Shown: piece by piece, positions 7,939 through 16,482 of the stretch
How the letters are laid out: each line of letters begins with the position of its first letter
Numbering within the stretch: position 1 is the stretch's first letter
Source: Cryobacterium sp. SO2
GTDB lineage: Bacteria; Actinomycetota; Actinomycetes; Actinomycetales; Microbacteriaceae
DNA length: 64,000 bases
Assembly: GCF_026151165.2 (NCBI RefSeq)
Contig: NZ_CP117849.1
Span: 3,968,001-4,032,000 of the forward strand
Direction: 5' to 3'
Made by a program: the position numbers and the translations under genes
The notes under the pieces: generated by a model
The model's database searches: none
What the model saw: the letters and a program-made list of their open reading frames with translations, nothing else
What the model was told of the DNA's origin: nothing

Positions 7939-10668
7939 ATGGCGATGCAGGTCCTGGCCACCAAGCTGTTCGTTCCCCGGCTGCGCCCGAACGCCGTGGC
8001 CCGGCCGCGCCTGGTCGAGACACTGCGGGAGGGGCTCGGCTCTGGACGCAAGCTGACCCTGATCTCGGCCCCGGCCGGGTTCGGCAAGACCACCCTCCTG
8101 GGCGAGTGGATCGCCGATGCCCGGCAGCGGGATCCCCAGCTGAGGGTCGCCTGGATATCGCTCGACGAGGGCGACAACGACCCCGCCCGTTTTCTCAGCT
8201 ACCTGGTCGCCGCACTGCAGCAGGCGGATGCCCCCATCGGCCCGGATGCCCTGAGCGGCCCGCCGGGGTCGGTGGAGTCGACCCTCACCGCCCTCATCAA
8301 CGACATCGCGCAGAGCCCGCACCCGCTCCTGCTGGTGCTCGACGACGTGCAGCTCATCGAAGCCGCACCCGTGCGTGACGCCCTGGCCTTCCTGCTCGAC
8401 CACCTGCCGTCGACCCTGCACGTGGCCGTGGCCAGCCGCTCGGATCCGCTGCTCCCCGTGGCCCGGCTGCGCGCCGGCGGCGAACTCACCGAGCTGCGAG
8501 CGGCCGAGCTGCGGTTCACCCCGGCCGAAGCGGCCGGGTTCCTCACCGAGCGGATGCGGTTGAACCTCTCCGCCGCGGATGTCGCGGCGCTCGAGACGCG
8601 CACCGAGGGCTGGATCGCCGGCCTGCAGCTGGCAGCCCTGTCGTTGCGGGACAGCACCGACGTCTCCGGGTTCATCGCGGGCTTCACCGGGAGCAACCGT
8701 TTCGTGATCGACTACCTCGTCGAGGAGGTCCTGCAGCGCCAACCCGATCCGATCCGTGCCTTCCTGCTGCAGACGGCCGTCCTCGACCGGCTCAGCGGCG
8801 AGCTCTGCGACGCCGTCACCGGGCTCACCGGGGGCACCGAGGTTCTGGCGGCGCTCGACCGGGACAACCTCTTCGTCGTGCCGCTGGACGACCGGCGCCA
8901 GTGGTACCGCTACCACCACCTGTTCGCCGACGTGCTCCGAGCCCGCCTGGCCGCCGACGGCTCCCTCGAGCCGGCCAGGTTGCACACCCGGGCCAGCGAG
9001 TGGCACGAACAGCACGGCCTGGTGGAGGACGCCGTCACGCATGCGCTGGCCGCCGCCGATGTCGAGCGGGCGGCGCGGCTGATCGAACTCACCATTCCCG
9101 CCGTTCGGCAGAGCCGGCAGGACGCCACCCTGCTGCACTGGCTGGCCCTGCTGCCGGCAGAGGTCATCCGGCGCCGACCGATTCTCGGCGTGTACTGGGC
9201 GTGGTCGGCGCTCATCGCGGGCGATGTGGACACCGCGGAGGCCAGGCTGGTCGGCGCTGAGGGCGCCCTCGCCGCGACGACCGGCAACGACAGCCCCGCC
9301 TATAACGACCCCGCCCACGACTCGGCGCTCAGCGAGGAGCTGCGCACCCTGCCCGTGACGATCGCCGTGTACCGGGCGGCCGTGGCGCAGGCCCGCGGCG
9401 ACCTGGGCGGCATGATCGAACAGGCCCAGCGCGCCCTGGCGCTCACCGGTCCTGGCGATCATCTGGGCCGCGGCGCGGCGGCCGGCTTCCTCGGGCTCGC
9501 CTCGTGGGCCACCGGCGATCTCCAAGCCGGGGTGCGGGCGTTCGGCGAGGTCAGAACCAGCCTGCGGCTGGCCGGCAATGTGGCGGATGCGCTCGGCACA
9601 ACGATCCCGACGGCCGACATGCTGCTGCCGCAGGGCCGGCTGCGGGACGCCCGCCGGGCCTACGAGGACGCTCTGCGGCTCGCCGCCGAGCAGGGCGACC
9701 CGCCACCGCAGTCCACCGGCGACCTGCACGTCGGGCTCAGCGAGGTGCTGATCGAGCAGAACGACCTCCCCGGCGCTCTGACCCACCTCGCCGCGAGCGA
9801 GTCGTTGGGCGAGCGGGCGCACTCGCACGAGAACCGGTACCGCTATTTCGTGGCGCTGGCCCGCATCCGCCGGGCGGAGGGAGACCTCGATGCCGCCCTC
9901 GACCTGCTCCGCACAGCGGAGGGGGTTTACCGCAGGGGGTTCTTCCCGGAGGTGCGCCCGATCGGGGCGGTGGCGGCGCGGCTGTGGATCACCCAGGGCC
10001 GGCTGGCCGAGGCCGCCGCCTGGGCGGCCGACGCTGGTCTTGCCAGCACGGATGAGCCGAGCTATCTGCGCGAGTACGAGCACCTGACCCTGGCCCGGCT
10101 GCTGATCGCCCGGCACGCTGTCGATCCACGCGCTGGCAGCATCCGCGATGCCCTGACCCTGTTGGATCGGCTGCTCCAGGCCGCGGAATCGGGGCAGCGG
10201 ACCGGCAGCGCGACCGAGATCCTGCTGCTTCAGGCGCTCGCGCACGCGGCGCAAGGCGACACCGCCGTGGCCCTCCGATCTCTGGAACGCTCCCTCGGCC
10301 AGGCCGAGCCGGAGGGCTACTGCCGGCTGTTCCTGGACGAGGGCCCCGCGCTGACGGCGCTGCTGTCTGCCGCGGCCGCCGCGGGAATCGCCCCGGCCGC
10401 AGTCCGGCGACTGAGCGCGGCCGCGGGATCCGCCGCGACCGGCCAGCCGACCGATCAGCCGACCGAGCCGTTGAGCGAGCCGTTGAGCGACCGGGAGCTG
10501 CACGTGTTGCGGCTGCTGGCCAGCGAGCTGAGCGGCCCGGACATCGCCCGCGAGCTGTACATCTCGCTGAACACCCTGCGCACCCACACCCGGCACATCT
10601 TCGGCAAGCTCGAGGTCACCAGCCGCCAGGCGGCCGTGCGCCGGGCCGAAACGCTGGGCTTGCTCTGA
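7939..10668 (+). CDS. MalT-type ATP-dependent LuxR family transcriptional activator (LAL)
   Basis: A 909-aa protein of typical LAL size. It has an N-terminal AAA/STAND ATPase with Walker A SAPAGFGKTTLLG (about 43-55) and Walker B-like LLLVLDDVQLIE, a winged-helix and TPR-like central region, and a C-terminal LuxR helix-turn-helix (about 850-905: LSDRELHVLRLLASELSGPDIAREL). Such proteins bind ATP and an inducer, then activate promoters. It is coupled to the XRE-cupin gene and precedes a three-gene membrane-protein operon at 10822-12474, which is its likely target by position only. Confidence 0.88.
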   Translation: MAMQVLATKLFVPRLRPNAVARPRLVETLREGLGSGRKLTLISAPAGFGKTTLLGEWIADARQRDPQLRVAWISLDEGDNDPARFLSYLVAALQQADAPIGPDALSGPPGSVESTLTALINDIAQSPHPLLLVLDDVQLIEAAPVRDALAFLLDHLPSTLHVAVASRSDPLLPVARLRAGGELTELRAAELRFTPAEAAGFLTERMRLNLSAADVAALETRTEGWIAGLQLAALSLRDSTDVSGFIAGFTGSNRFVIDYLVEEVLQRQPDPIRAFLLQTAVLDRLSGELCDAVTGLTGGTEVLAALDRDNLFVVPLDDRRQWYRYHHLFADVLRARLAADGSLEPARLHTRASEWHEQHGLVEDAVTHALAAADVERAARLIELTIPAVRQSRQDATLLHWLALLPAEVIRRRPILGVYWAWSALIAGDVDTAEARLVGAEGALAATTGNDSPAYNDPAHDSALSEELRTLPVTIAVYRAAVAQARGDLGGMIEQAQRALALTGPGDHLGRGAAAGFLGLASWATGDLQAGVRAFGEVRTSLRLAGNVADALGTTIPTADMLLPQGRLRDARRAYEDALRLAAEQGDPPPQSTGDLHVGLSEVLIEQNDLPGALTHLAASESLGERAHSHENRYRYFVALARIRRAEGDLDAALDLLRTAEGVYRRGFFPEVRPIGAVAARLWITQGRLAEAAAWAADAGLASTDEPSYLREYEHLTLARLLIARHAVDPRAGSIRDALTLLDRLLQAAESGQRTGSATEILLLQALAHAAQGDTAVALRSLERSLGQAEPEGYCRLFLDEGPALTALLSAAAAAGIAPAAVRRLSAAAGSAATGQPTDQPTEPLSEPLSDRELHVLRLLASELSGPDIARELYISLNTLRTHTRHIFGKLEVTSRQAAVRRAETLGLL

Positions 10669-10821
10669 TCCGGGCTTGCTCTGACCTGGGCACGCACCGG
10701 GCACCCGCACAATCACCACCTCAATCACCACGCCGGATGATGCCCGGTCACCACGTCTCTCCCTAGATTCACAGTCGTCCCCGGATTCCGCCGGGGCGTC
10801 CCCGAATCAAGGAGAGCCACC

Positions 10822-11511
10822 ATGAGCATCACCACGTCCACCCTCACCCGCGCCGCCGGCGTCTCCGCCGCGCTGGCCGGGCTGATCTACATCGTCATCC
10901 AGTTCATCCACCCCAGCGACGTGGTCGCGTCGATCACCACGCCGATGTGGGTGGTCGTGCACCTCCTCAGCCTGAGCATGGCCGTGCTCGCCCTGATCGG
11001 GTTGGCGGGCCTGTACCTCAGCCAGGTGCGGCAACTCGGGCTCCTCGGCCTGATCGGCTACCTGATGTTCAGCTTCTTCTTCATCCTGCAGTCGGCGTTC
11101 AACTTCGCCGAGGCCCTCATCGCACCGCTGATCGCGGATGTCGCGCCGCAGTTCGCCGAGGACTTCGTCGGGCTGTTCGGCCGCTACGCCAGCCAGACCG
11201 ACCTCGGCCCGCTCGCCCTGGTGGTGCCGGTGGGCAGCGCCCTGTACATCGTCGGCGCGCTCATCTTCGGCATCGCCATCCTGCGCGGCCGGGTGCTGTC
11301 GCGCGGAGCGGGCATCCTGCTCATCGTCGCCGCCGTGCTGACGCCCGTGGCCGGGCTGCTGCCGCACACCGTTGAACGCCTGGCCGCCATCCCGATGGGC
11401 CTGGCGCTGATCTGGCTCGGCTACTCACTCTGGTCGGCCCGTCGCTCGACGGCGACAGGACTCACCGAGCCCGCCGAACGAAGCGTGACCAATGCCTCGC
11501 GCACTCGCTGA
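10822..11511 (+). CDS. Conserved membrane protein (DUF4386-like)
   Basis: A 229-aa protein with about six hydrophobic helices (residues 10-30, 42-65, 72-95, 130-152, 160-180 and 185-203) and a polar C-terminal tail. AAGGAGAG precedes the ATG. The gene order (LAL regulator, this gene, 94-aa protein, DUF2306 protein) with overlaps suggests an operon. No transport or catalytic motif is visible. Confidence 0.75.
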   Translation: MSITTSTLTRAAGVSAALAGLIYIVIQFIHPSDVVASITTPMWVVVHLLSLSMAVLALIGLAGLYLSQVRQLGLLGLIGYLMFSFFFILQSAFNFAEALIAPLIADVAPQFAEDFVGLFGRYASQTDLGPLALVVPVGSALYIVGALIFGIAILRGRVLSRGAGILLIVAAVLTPVAGLLPHTVERLAAIPMGLALIWLGYSLWSARRSTATGLTEPAERSVTNASRTR

Positions 11512-11776
11512 GCCCGACCGCTACGCCATCCGCCTCCAGGGACAGCTGGACGCGGGGTGGAGCGACTGGTTCGAGGGCTTCCAGCTCACTGCCGAGAGCG
11601 ATGGCAGCACCACCCTGACCGGCCGGGTCATCGACCAGGCCGCGCTGCACGGCCTGCTGCGCCGGATCGGCGACCTCGGCCTCACCCTCATCTCGATCAA
11701 CCCCGATCCGTCACTGAACCCAGACCTGCCAGTGAACCCAGACCGCCCACACCCTGAGGAGCAGGATTCCCGATGA
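11492..11776 (+). CDS. Small conserved hypothetical protein
   Basis: A 94-aa protein overlapping the 3' end of the upstream membrane-protein gene by 20 bp and the next gene by the ATGA at 11773-11776. The residues RYAIRLQGQLDAGWSDWFEGF and the repeated beta pattern (TGRVIDQAALHGLLRRI, LTLISIN) are typical of short proteins encoded beside DUF4386/DUF2306 genes. The C-terminus has a short NPDPSLNPDLPVNPDRP repeat. Overlaps at both ends argue for translational coupling. Function unknown. Confidence 0.7.
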   Translation: MPRALAEPDRYAIRLQGQLDAGWSDWFEGFQLTAESDGSTTLTGRVIDQAALHGLLRRIGDLGLTLISINPDPSLNPDLPVNPDRPHPEEQDSR

Positions 11777-12474
11777 ACCACATCCAGGCCACCCGCACAC
11801 CCGGCCCCGCCACGCTCCGCACCCGCCCACGATCACGGTGGTGGGTGCCGGCCGGTCTCATCCTGCTCAGCGTCATCCCGATCCTCGCCGGGGCCGCGCG
11901 ACTCACCGAGCTCACCGGTGGCGCCGTCGGCACCGCCGAGAACGCGCGGTTCCTCGACTCGCCGGTCCCGGTACTCACGCACATCGTCAGCGCCACCGTC
12001 TTCAGCCTGCTCGGGGCGTTCCAGTTCCTGCCGGCCCTGCGTCGCGGACGCGGGGCCTGGCACCGCATCGCGGGCCGCGTTCTCATCCCGGCCGGGCTGC
12101 TGGCGGCGCTCTCCGGAATCTGGATGGTGCTGTTCTACCCGCATCCGCCGGGTGACGGCCTCCTCGTGTCGGTGTTCCGCCTGGTCTTCGGCGGCGCGAT
12201 GGTGGCCGGCATCGGCCTGGGCATCCGCTCGATCTCGCGCCGAGACTTCATCGGGCACGGCCGGTGGATGACGCGCGCCTACGCGATCGGGGTGGCCGCC
12301 GGTACCCAGGCGCTGCTGCTGATCCCCGGGGCCATCGTCTTCGGGCCCACCGACCAGCTCTCCCGGGCCCTCCTGATGGGCGCCGCCTGGCTGCTCAACC
12401 TCGCCGTGGCCGAATTCGTCATCCGACGGCGCGCCGGTCAGAGGTTGGTCTGGACCTCCAGGAAGTCGGGATAG
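11773..12474 (+). CDS. DUF2306 family membrane protein
   Basis: A 233-aa protein with about seven membrane segments and the DUF2306 hallmark HRIAGRVLIPAGLLAALSG plus GHGRWMTRAYAI. Conserved His residues in these segments hint at haem or metal ligation, but no function is established. It begins at an ATGA overlap with the upstream 94-aa gene. Its last 37 bp overlap the convergent aldo/keto reductase gene, so the tail RAGQRLVWTSRKSG is antisense to that gene's end. Confidence 0.8.
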   Translation: MNHIQATRTPGPATLRTRPRSRWWVPAGLILLSVIPILAGAARLTELTGGAVGTAENARFLDSPVPVLTHIVSATVFSLLGAFQFLPALRRGRGAWHRIAGRVLIPAGLLAALSGIWMVLFYPHPPGDGLLVSVFRLVFGGAMVAGIGLGIRSISRRDFIGHGRWMTRAYAIGVAAGTQALLLIPGAIVFGPTDQLSRALLMGAAWLLNLAVAEFVIRRRAGQRLVWTSRKSG

Positions 12475-13433
12475 CGGCCGCCGTGGATCTCGACCGAATC
12501 GGACAGGGCGGCGAGGCGATCGGCCTCGTCTGTGCTGAGTTCGATGTCGGCGGCCGCGAGATTCTCTTCCAGCCGGTGCAGCTTCGTGGTTCCCGGGATG
12601 GGCACGATCCACGGCTCGCGGGAGAGCAGCCAGGCCAGGGCGACCTGGCCGGGTGTCGCGCCCTTGGCCGCGGCGATGGCCCTGACGCCGTCCACCAGGG
12701 TGATGTTCTGCTCGAGCGCCTCCGTGCCGAAGCGCGGGATGCTGGCACGCAGGTCGTTCCCCTGGTCGAATGCCGTCGACGCGGTGATGGTTCCGGTGAG
12801 AAAACCCTTGCCGAGCGGGCTGAAGGGCACAAATCCGATGCCGAGTTCGCGGCAGGCATCCAGCACGCCTTCTTCGGGGCGCCGCCACCAGAGTGAGTAT
12901 TCGCTCTGCACGGCGGTGACGGGCTGAACCGCGTGCGCACGGCGGATCGTCGCCGCTGACGCCTCCGACATTCCGTAGGCCTTGACCTTGCCGGCCTCGA
13001 TGAGGTCGCGCACGGCGCCCGCGAACTCCTCGATCGGGTAGTCGGGGTTGACGCGGTGTTGGTAGTAGAGGTCGATCGAGTCGAGACCCAGGCGTCGCAG
13101 GGAGCCGTCGACGGCGCCCGCGACTTCGTCGGGACGGAGCATCCGCCCGGTGGCCTGGCCAGTGACCGGGTCGATGTGCGCGGCGAACTTCGTGGCGATG
13201 GTGACGGTGTCGCGCAGGCCGGCGAGGGCCTCGCCGACAAGTTCCTCGTTGAGGTGCGGGCCGTAGATCTCCGCGGTGTCGAAGAGGGTGACCCCGAGCT
13301 CGACGGCCGAATGCAGCAAATCGATCATGCCGGCGCGATCGGGGCGGCCGCTGTACCCGCCCGTCATGGTCATGCAGCCCAGGCCGATGGCCGAGACCTC
13401 GAGGGCGTTCGGTCCGAGAGTGCGAGTCTTCAT
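12438..13433 (-). CDS. Aldo/keto reductase
   Basis: A 331-aa NADPH-dependent reductase of the AKR superfamily (yeast pyridoxal/auxin-induced type). It shows GLGCMTMTGGYSG, the catalytic Asp/Tyr in FDTAEIYGPHLNEEL, the Lys in TIATKFAAH and the His in YYQHRVNPD; the NADPH loop is IPGTTKLHRLEEN near residue 290. The ATG at 13433 has AAAGGAATCGC upstream; an upstream extension is Pro/His-rich and unlikely. It lies 34 bp downstream of its probable regulator and overlaps the DUF2306 gene convergently. Confidence 0.9.
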   Translation of the reverse strand: MKTRTLGPNALEVSAIGLGCMTMTGGYSGRPDRAGMIDLLHSAVELGVTLFDTAEIYGPHLNEELVGEALAGLRDTVTIATKFAAHIDPVTGQATGRMLRPDEVAGAVDGSLRRLGLDSIDLYYQHRVNPDYPIEEFAGAVRDLIEAGKVKAYGMSEASAATIRRAHAVQPVTAVQSEYSLWWRRPEEGVLDACRELGIGFVPFSPLGKGFLTGTITASTAFDQGNDLRASIPRFGTEALEQNITLVDGVRAIAAAKGATPGQVALAWLLSREPWIVPIPGTTKLHRLEENLAAADIELSTDEADRLAALSDSVEIHGGRYPDFLEVQTNL

Positions 13434-13467
13434 GCGATTCCTTTTGTGAGTGGGGGCTGGATGCGGG

Positions 13468-14364
13468 TCAGGTGCCGGCGTGCCCGGCGACCGCCGATGC
13501 ATCCAGCCGGTGCGTGGCCGCCCAGGAGGCGAGGAGCTTGAGACTGGTCTCGCTAGACGTGCCGGGTTCAGCGCTGTAGAGCAGCAGACTCAGTCCAGGG
13601 TCAGCAACCAATTCGGCGCCTTCGAAGACGAGGTCCAGGTCTCCGACGATGGGGTGGTGGAAGTACTTGCGCCCCGCGGCATGTCTGCGAACGTTGTGCG
13701 CGCCCCACATGCTGCGGAAATCCTCGCTCAGGGTCGAGAGTTCGCCGATGAGGTCGTGCAGGTCTGTGTTGTGCGGGTCCCGGCCGGCCTCGGTGCGCAG
13801 GATGGCCACCGACTGCTCTGCCGCGACCTTCCAGTTCGGATAGAACAGTTCGGCGTGCGGGCGGTCGAGGAAGGCGAACCTGGCCAGGTTCGCCGGGTGC
13901 GGCTGCACCCGGAACAGGTCCACGTACAGGGCGCGCCCGAGTGCGTTGGCACCGAGGATGTCGAGACGGCCGTTCCGCACGAAGGCGGGGCCGCCGGTGT
14001 AGGAGTCGAGGATGAATTGGAGGGCAGGGCGCACGTTCGCAGCGCGGCTGGATCGACGTTGTTGCGTGGCCGGCGATTCGTTCGCCGCACGGGCGAGATC
14101 CAGCAAGTGGTCCCGTTCGGCGTCGTCTAGCAGGAGCGCGTGGGCGATGGAGTCGAGCACGGTCGCCGAGACACCGGTGAGATTGCCGCGTTCGAGTTTG
14201 GCGTAGTACTCGATGCTCACGTTGGCGAGCATCGCCACCTCGCCGCGGCGCAACCCGGGTACGCGCCGGTTCGGGCCGCCGGGCAGGTCGACCTGTTCCG
14301 GGCGTACTCGGGCACGGCGGCTGGTGAGGAAGTCCCGCACCTCGTTCTGACTCTGCGTGCTCAT
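13468..14364 (-). CDS. Helix-turn-helix regulator with MmyB-like ligand-binding domain
   Basis: A 298-aa protein. An N-terminal XRE-type helix-turn-helix (about residues 30-85: GLRRGEVAMLANVSIEYYAKLERG) is followed by the MLTR/MmyB ligand domain (NGRLDILGANALGRALY ... DLFRVQPHPANLARF). The family controls nearby redox genes in actinobacteria. It is immediately upstream of the aldo/keto reductase on the same strand, so probably one transcript with autoregulation. ATG 14364 is preferred because the conserved fold starts there. Confidence 0.88.
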   Translation of the reverse strand: MSTQSQNEVRDFLTSRRARVRPEQVDLPGGPNRRVPGLRRGEVAMLANVSIEYYAKLERGNLTGVSATVLDSIAHALLLDDAERDHLLDLARAANESPATQQRRSSRAANVRPALQFILDSYTGGPAFVRNGRLDILGANALGRALYVDLFRVQPHPANLARFAFLDRPHAELFYPNWKVAAEQSVAILRTEAGRDPHNTDLHDLIGELSTLSEDFRSMWGAHNVRRHAAGRKYFHHPIVGDLDLVFEGAELVADPGLSLLLYSAEPGTSSETSLKLLASWAATHRLDASAVAGHAGT

Positions 14365-14464
14365 GCTTTCGACTCTACGAGCCCCGCCGGTGCTCTGGGG
14401 TGCTCCGTCAGTACACCTGTGGGCGGAGCACCCGTGCGCCTCGAAACGGTGTTGCGACGACCGT

Positions 14465-15163
14465 CTAGAGCAGGCCGGCCGACTCCGCCCACTGCAGCAG
14501 GATGACGGTCTTGCCATCGACGATGCGGCCATCGGCCACCATGGCCAGCGCGTCGTCGAGGGGGATCTCGAGCACCTCGATGTCCTCACCCTCCTCGGCC
14601 ACGCCGCCGCCCGCGTCGACCCGGTCGGCCGGAGAGTAACGGGCCGCATAGAAGTGCACCCGTTCCGTGACCGAGCCCGGGCTCATGTAGAGGTCGAACA
14701 CGTGCTGCAGCTCGCCGACGGCCACGCCGAGTTCTTCGGCGGCCTCGCGGCGGATCGCCACATCGGGGGCGTCGTCGTCGAGCAGGCCGGCGGCGGTCTC
14801 GATGAGCATGCCGTCGGCGTGGCCGTTGACATAGGCGGGGTAGCGGAACTGGCGGGTGAGCAGCACGGTGCGCCGCGCGGGGTCGTAAAGCAGGATGGTG
14901 GCGCCGTTGCCGCGGTCGTAGGTCTCGCGCTGCTGGGTGACCACCCGGCCGTCGCGGCGCCGGTAGCCGAAGGTGGTGCGGCGCAGCACGTGCCAGCCGT
15001 CGCTGGTCACCTCCACCCGCTCGACCGACACGGACGGATTGCCGTTCAGGCCGGCGCCCGTGCGGTGCAAGCCGGTGCGGCCGCGGCCGTCCGGCAGGTC
15101 GACACCGGGGATGCCGGCACTGGACTGGCCGGCACTGGACTGGCCGGGCTCGGGCGCGCTCAC
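14465..15163 (-). CDS. Nudix hydrolase, NudK-like (GDP-sugar/ADP-ribose type)
   Basis: A 232-aa protein from GTG 15163, which overlaps the stop of the preceding gene (GTGA coupling). The C-terminal 180 residues match NudK layout: FRYPAYVNGHADGMLIE, then the Nudix helix GLLDDDAPDVAIRREAAEEL. NudK uses this box with spacing one residue shorter than the classical one. The catalytic REAAEE core is present. An early Glu found in NudK is Ala here. Substrate is probably a nucleotide-sugar or ADP-ribose, by family. The N-terminal 45 residues are low-complexity (SSAGQSSAG). Confidence 0.75.
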   Translation of the reverse strand: MSAPEPGQSSAGQSSAGIPGVDLPDGRGRTGLHRTGAGLNGNPSVSVERVEVTSDGWHVLRRTTFGYRRRDGRVVTQQRETYDRGNGATILLYDPARRTVLLTRQFRYPAYVNGHADGMLIETAAGLLDDDAPDVAIRREAAEELGVAVGELQHVFDLYMSPGSVTERVHFYAARYSPADRVDAGGGVAEEGEDIEVLEIPLDDALAMVADGRIVDGKTVILLQWAESAGLL

Positions 15164-15552
15164 TGCTTGGCCTGAGCGGCGGCGGCGGCGACCCCTGGCA
15201 CCTCGGCCAGGCTCGTGTACACCGGGATGCCCCGACGCCTGGCGATGGCCACATCCTGGTCGGCGCCGTGCGAGTCGCCGGGCAGCCGCAGCACACCGTC
15301 GCACCTCTCGAGCAGGCGCTCGGCGGTGGGATACATCACGTCGGCGGCCAGCGGATGGGCCACATCCGTCACACCGGCGCTGGCGAGCACCGGCAACGCC
15401 ACCCACTCGCCGATCATGGGCAGGTGCCCGGCCCGGAAGAGCGGCCAGGCGGCCTCTTCGAGCCGGTCAAGGTTGCGGCGGAGGAGCACCGGGTCGTCGC
15501 CGGTGCCCGAGCGGTAGGGGCCGGCGATCAGGATCATCAGGGAAGCGGTCAT
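15160..15552 (-). CDS. DUF4406 / nucleoside 2-deoxyribosyltransferase-like protein
   Basis: A 130-aa alpha/beta protein starting MTASLMILIAGPYRSG. The motif AGPYRSG near the N-terminus and RCDGVLRLPGDSHGADQD resemble the nucleoside 2-deoxyribosyltransferase superfamily (DUF4406). It could act on nucleosides or nucleotides, consistent with coupling to the Nudix gene by the GTGA overlap at 15160-15163. The start could instead be the Met five codons later. It is divergent from the DeoR regulator. Confidence 0.7.
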   Translation of the reverse strand: MTASLMILIAGPYRSGTGDDPVLLRRNLDRLEEAAWPLFRAGHLPMIGEWVALPVLASAGVTDVAHPLAADVMYPTAERLLERCDGVLRLPGDSHGADQDVAIARRRGIPVYTSLAEVPGVAAAAAQAKQ

Positions 15553-15572
15553 GTCCGATAGAGTAATACAAC

Positions 15573-15588
15573 GTGCAGAAACATGCAC
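15573..15588. promoter_or_regulatory. Inverted repeat between divergent genes, candidate DeoR operator
   Basis: GTGCA (15573-15577) and TGCAC (15584-15588) are perfect arms around GAAACA. The site is midway between the divergent starts at 15552 and 15608, about where a DeoR-type repressor would act on both. Binding is inferred. Confidence 0.5.
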
Positions 15589-15607
15589 TAACCGGAAGGA
15601 ACATGGA

Positions 15608-16369
15608 ATGTTGGCTGCGGAACGTCAGGTTCTCCTGCTCGAACGGCTCAGCAGGGACGGCAAGATCGTGGCCAAGGACATCGCCGCCGAGCTGGGCCTC
15701 TCCGACGACAGCGTGCGCCGGGACCTCCGCGAACTCGCCGCCGCCGGACTCTGCCAGCGTGTCTACGGCGGGGCCCTGCCTGTGTCGCCGGCGCTCGCGC
15801 AGTACGCGGACCGCACTCTCGTGCAACCGGCCAGCAAAGACCGGGTCGCCGCCCGCGCCGCGCGGCTGATCGAGCCGGGCAGCACGGTGATCCTCGACGG
15901 CGGCACCACGACTCTCGCCGTGGTGCGCGCCCTGCCCCTGGACCTGGCCTGCACCGTGATCACGCACAGCCCCACCATCGCCGCGGCGCTGCTGCCGCAT
16001 GAGAGCATCGACGTGTTCCTGCTCGGCGGGCGGCTGTTCCGACACTCCGCGGTGACCTGTGGCGCCGCGGCGGTCGAGGCCGCCCAGGCGATCTCGGCCG
16101 ACCTGTTCCTGCTGGGCGTCACGGGCGTGCACGCCACGGCCGGCCTCACCACCGGGGACGTGGAGGAGGCCGCGATGAAACGGGCCCTCGCGGGCCGGGC
16201 GGCCGACACCGTCGTGCTGGCCAGTGCCGAGAAGATCGGGGTGGCCTCGCCCTACCGGGTGCTGCCGTTCGGCGACATCGCGGGCATCGTGACCGACACG
16301 GCGGCCGACGACCCCACCGTGGCCGAGCTGCGGGACCGCGGCATCACCATCCTCACCGCCCGCGACTGA
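15608..16369 (+). CDS. DeoR/GlpR family transcriptional regulator
   Basis: A 253-aa protein. The N-terminal DeoR helix-turn-helix ends in the family signature DSVRRDLRELAAAGL and VYGGAL. The C-terminal phospho-sugar sensor domain has ILDGGTTTLAVVRAL and AEKIGVASPYRVLPF. ATG 15608 has GGAAGGAAC upstream. It is divergent from the DUF4406/Nudix pair, which it probably regulates together with itself through the palindrome at 15573-15588. The inducer is probably a phosphorylated sugar or nucleoside, by family. Confidence 0.85.
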   Translation: MLAAERQVLLLERLSRDGKIVAKDIAAELGLSDDSVRRDLRELAAAGLCQRVYGGALPVSPALAQYADRTLVQPASKDRVAARAARLIEPGSTVILDGGTTTLAVVRALPLDLACTVITHSPTIAAALLPHESIDVFLLGGRLFRHSAVTCGAAAVEAAQAISADLFLLGVTGVHATAGLTTGDVEEAAMKRALAGRAADTVVLASAEKIGVASPYRVLPFGDIAGIVTDTAADDPTVAELRDRGITILTARD

Positions 16370-16416
16370 CCAGAACCGGGCGGATGCGCGCGCGGCCAGC
16401 CCCGCACATCCGCCGC

Positions 16417-16482
16417 AACTGTTGCCGAATCGGACATTTGCGCCCGGTGCGCCGGGCGCAAATGTCCGGAACGGGAACAGTT
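16417..16482. repeat. Palindromic repeat family B, copy 1
   Basis: A 66-bp gap-free palindrome centred at 16449.5. The outer arms are AACTGTT/AACAGTT and the inner 17-bp arms run 16431-16447 with 16452-16468; between them are a 3-bp pairing (CCG/CGG) and symmetric mismatches. It is almost the exact reverse complement of 17876-17941. Its right edge overlaps the stop codon (16481-16483) of the MFS gene, so it can also act as that gene's terminator hairpin. Confidence 0.85.

Noticed and set aside
7330..10731. 1133-aa leftward ORF antisense to the LuxR regulator
   Set aside because: Gly/Gln/Arg/Ala-rich translation without domains, opposite to a gene with Walker and LuxR motifs.
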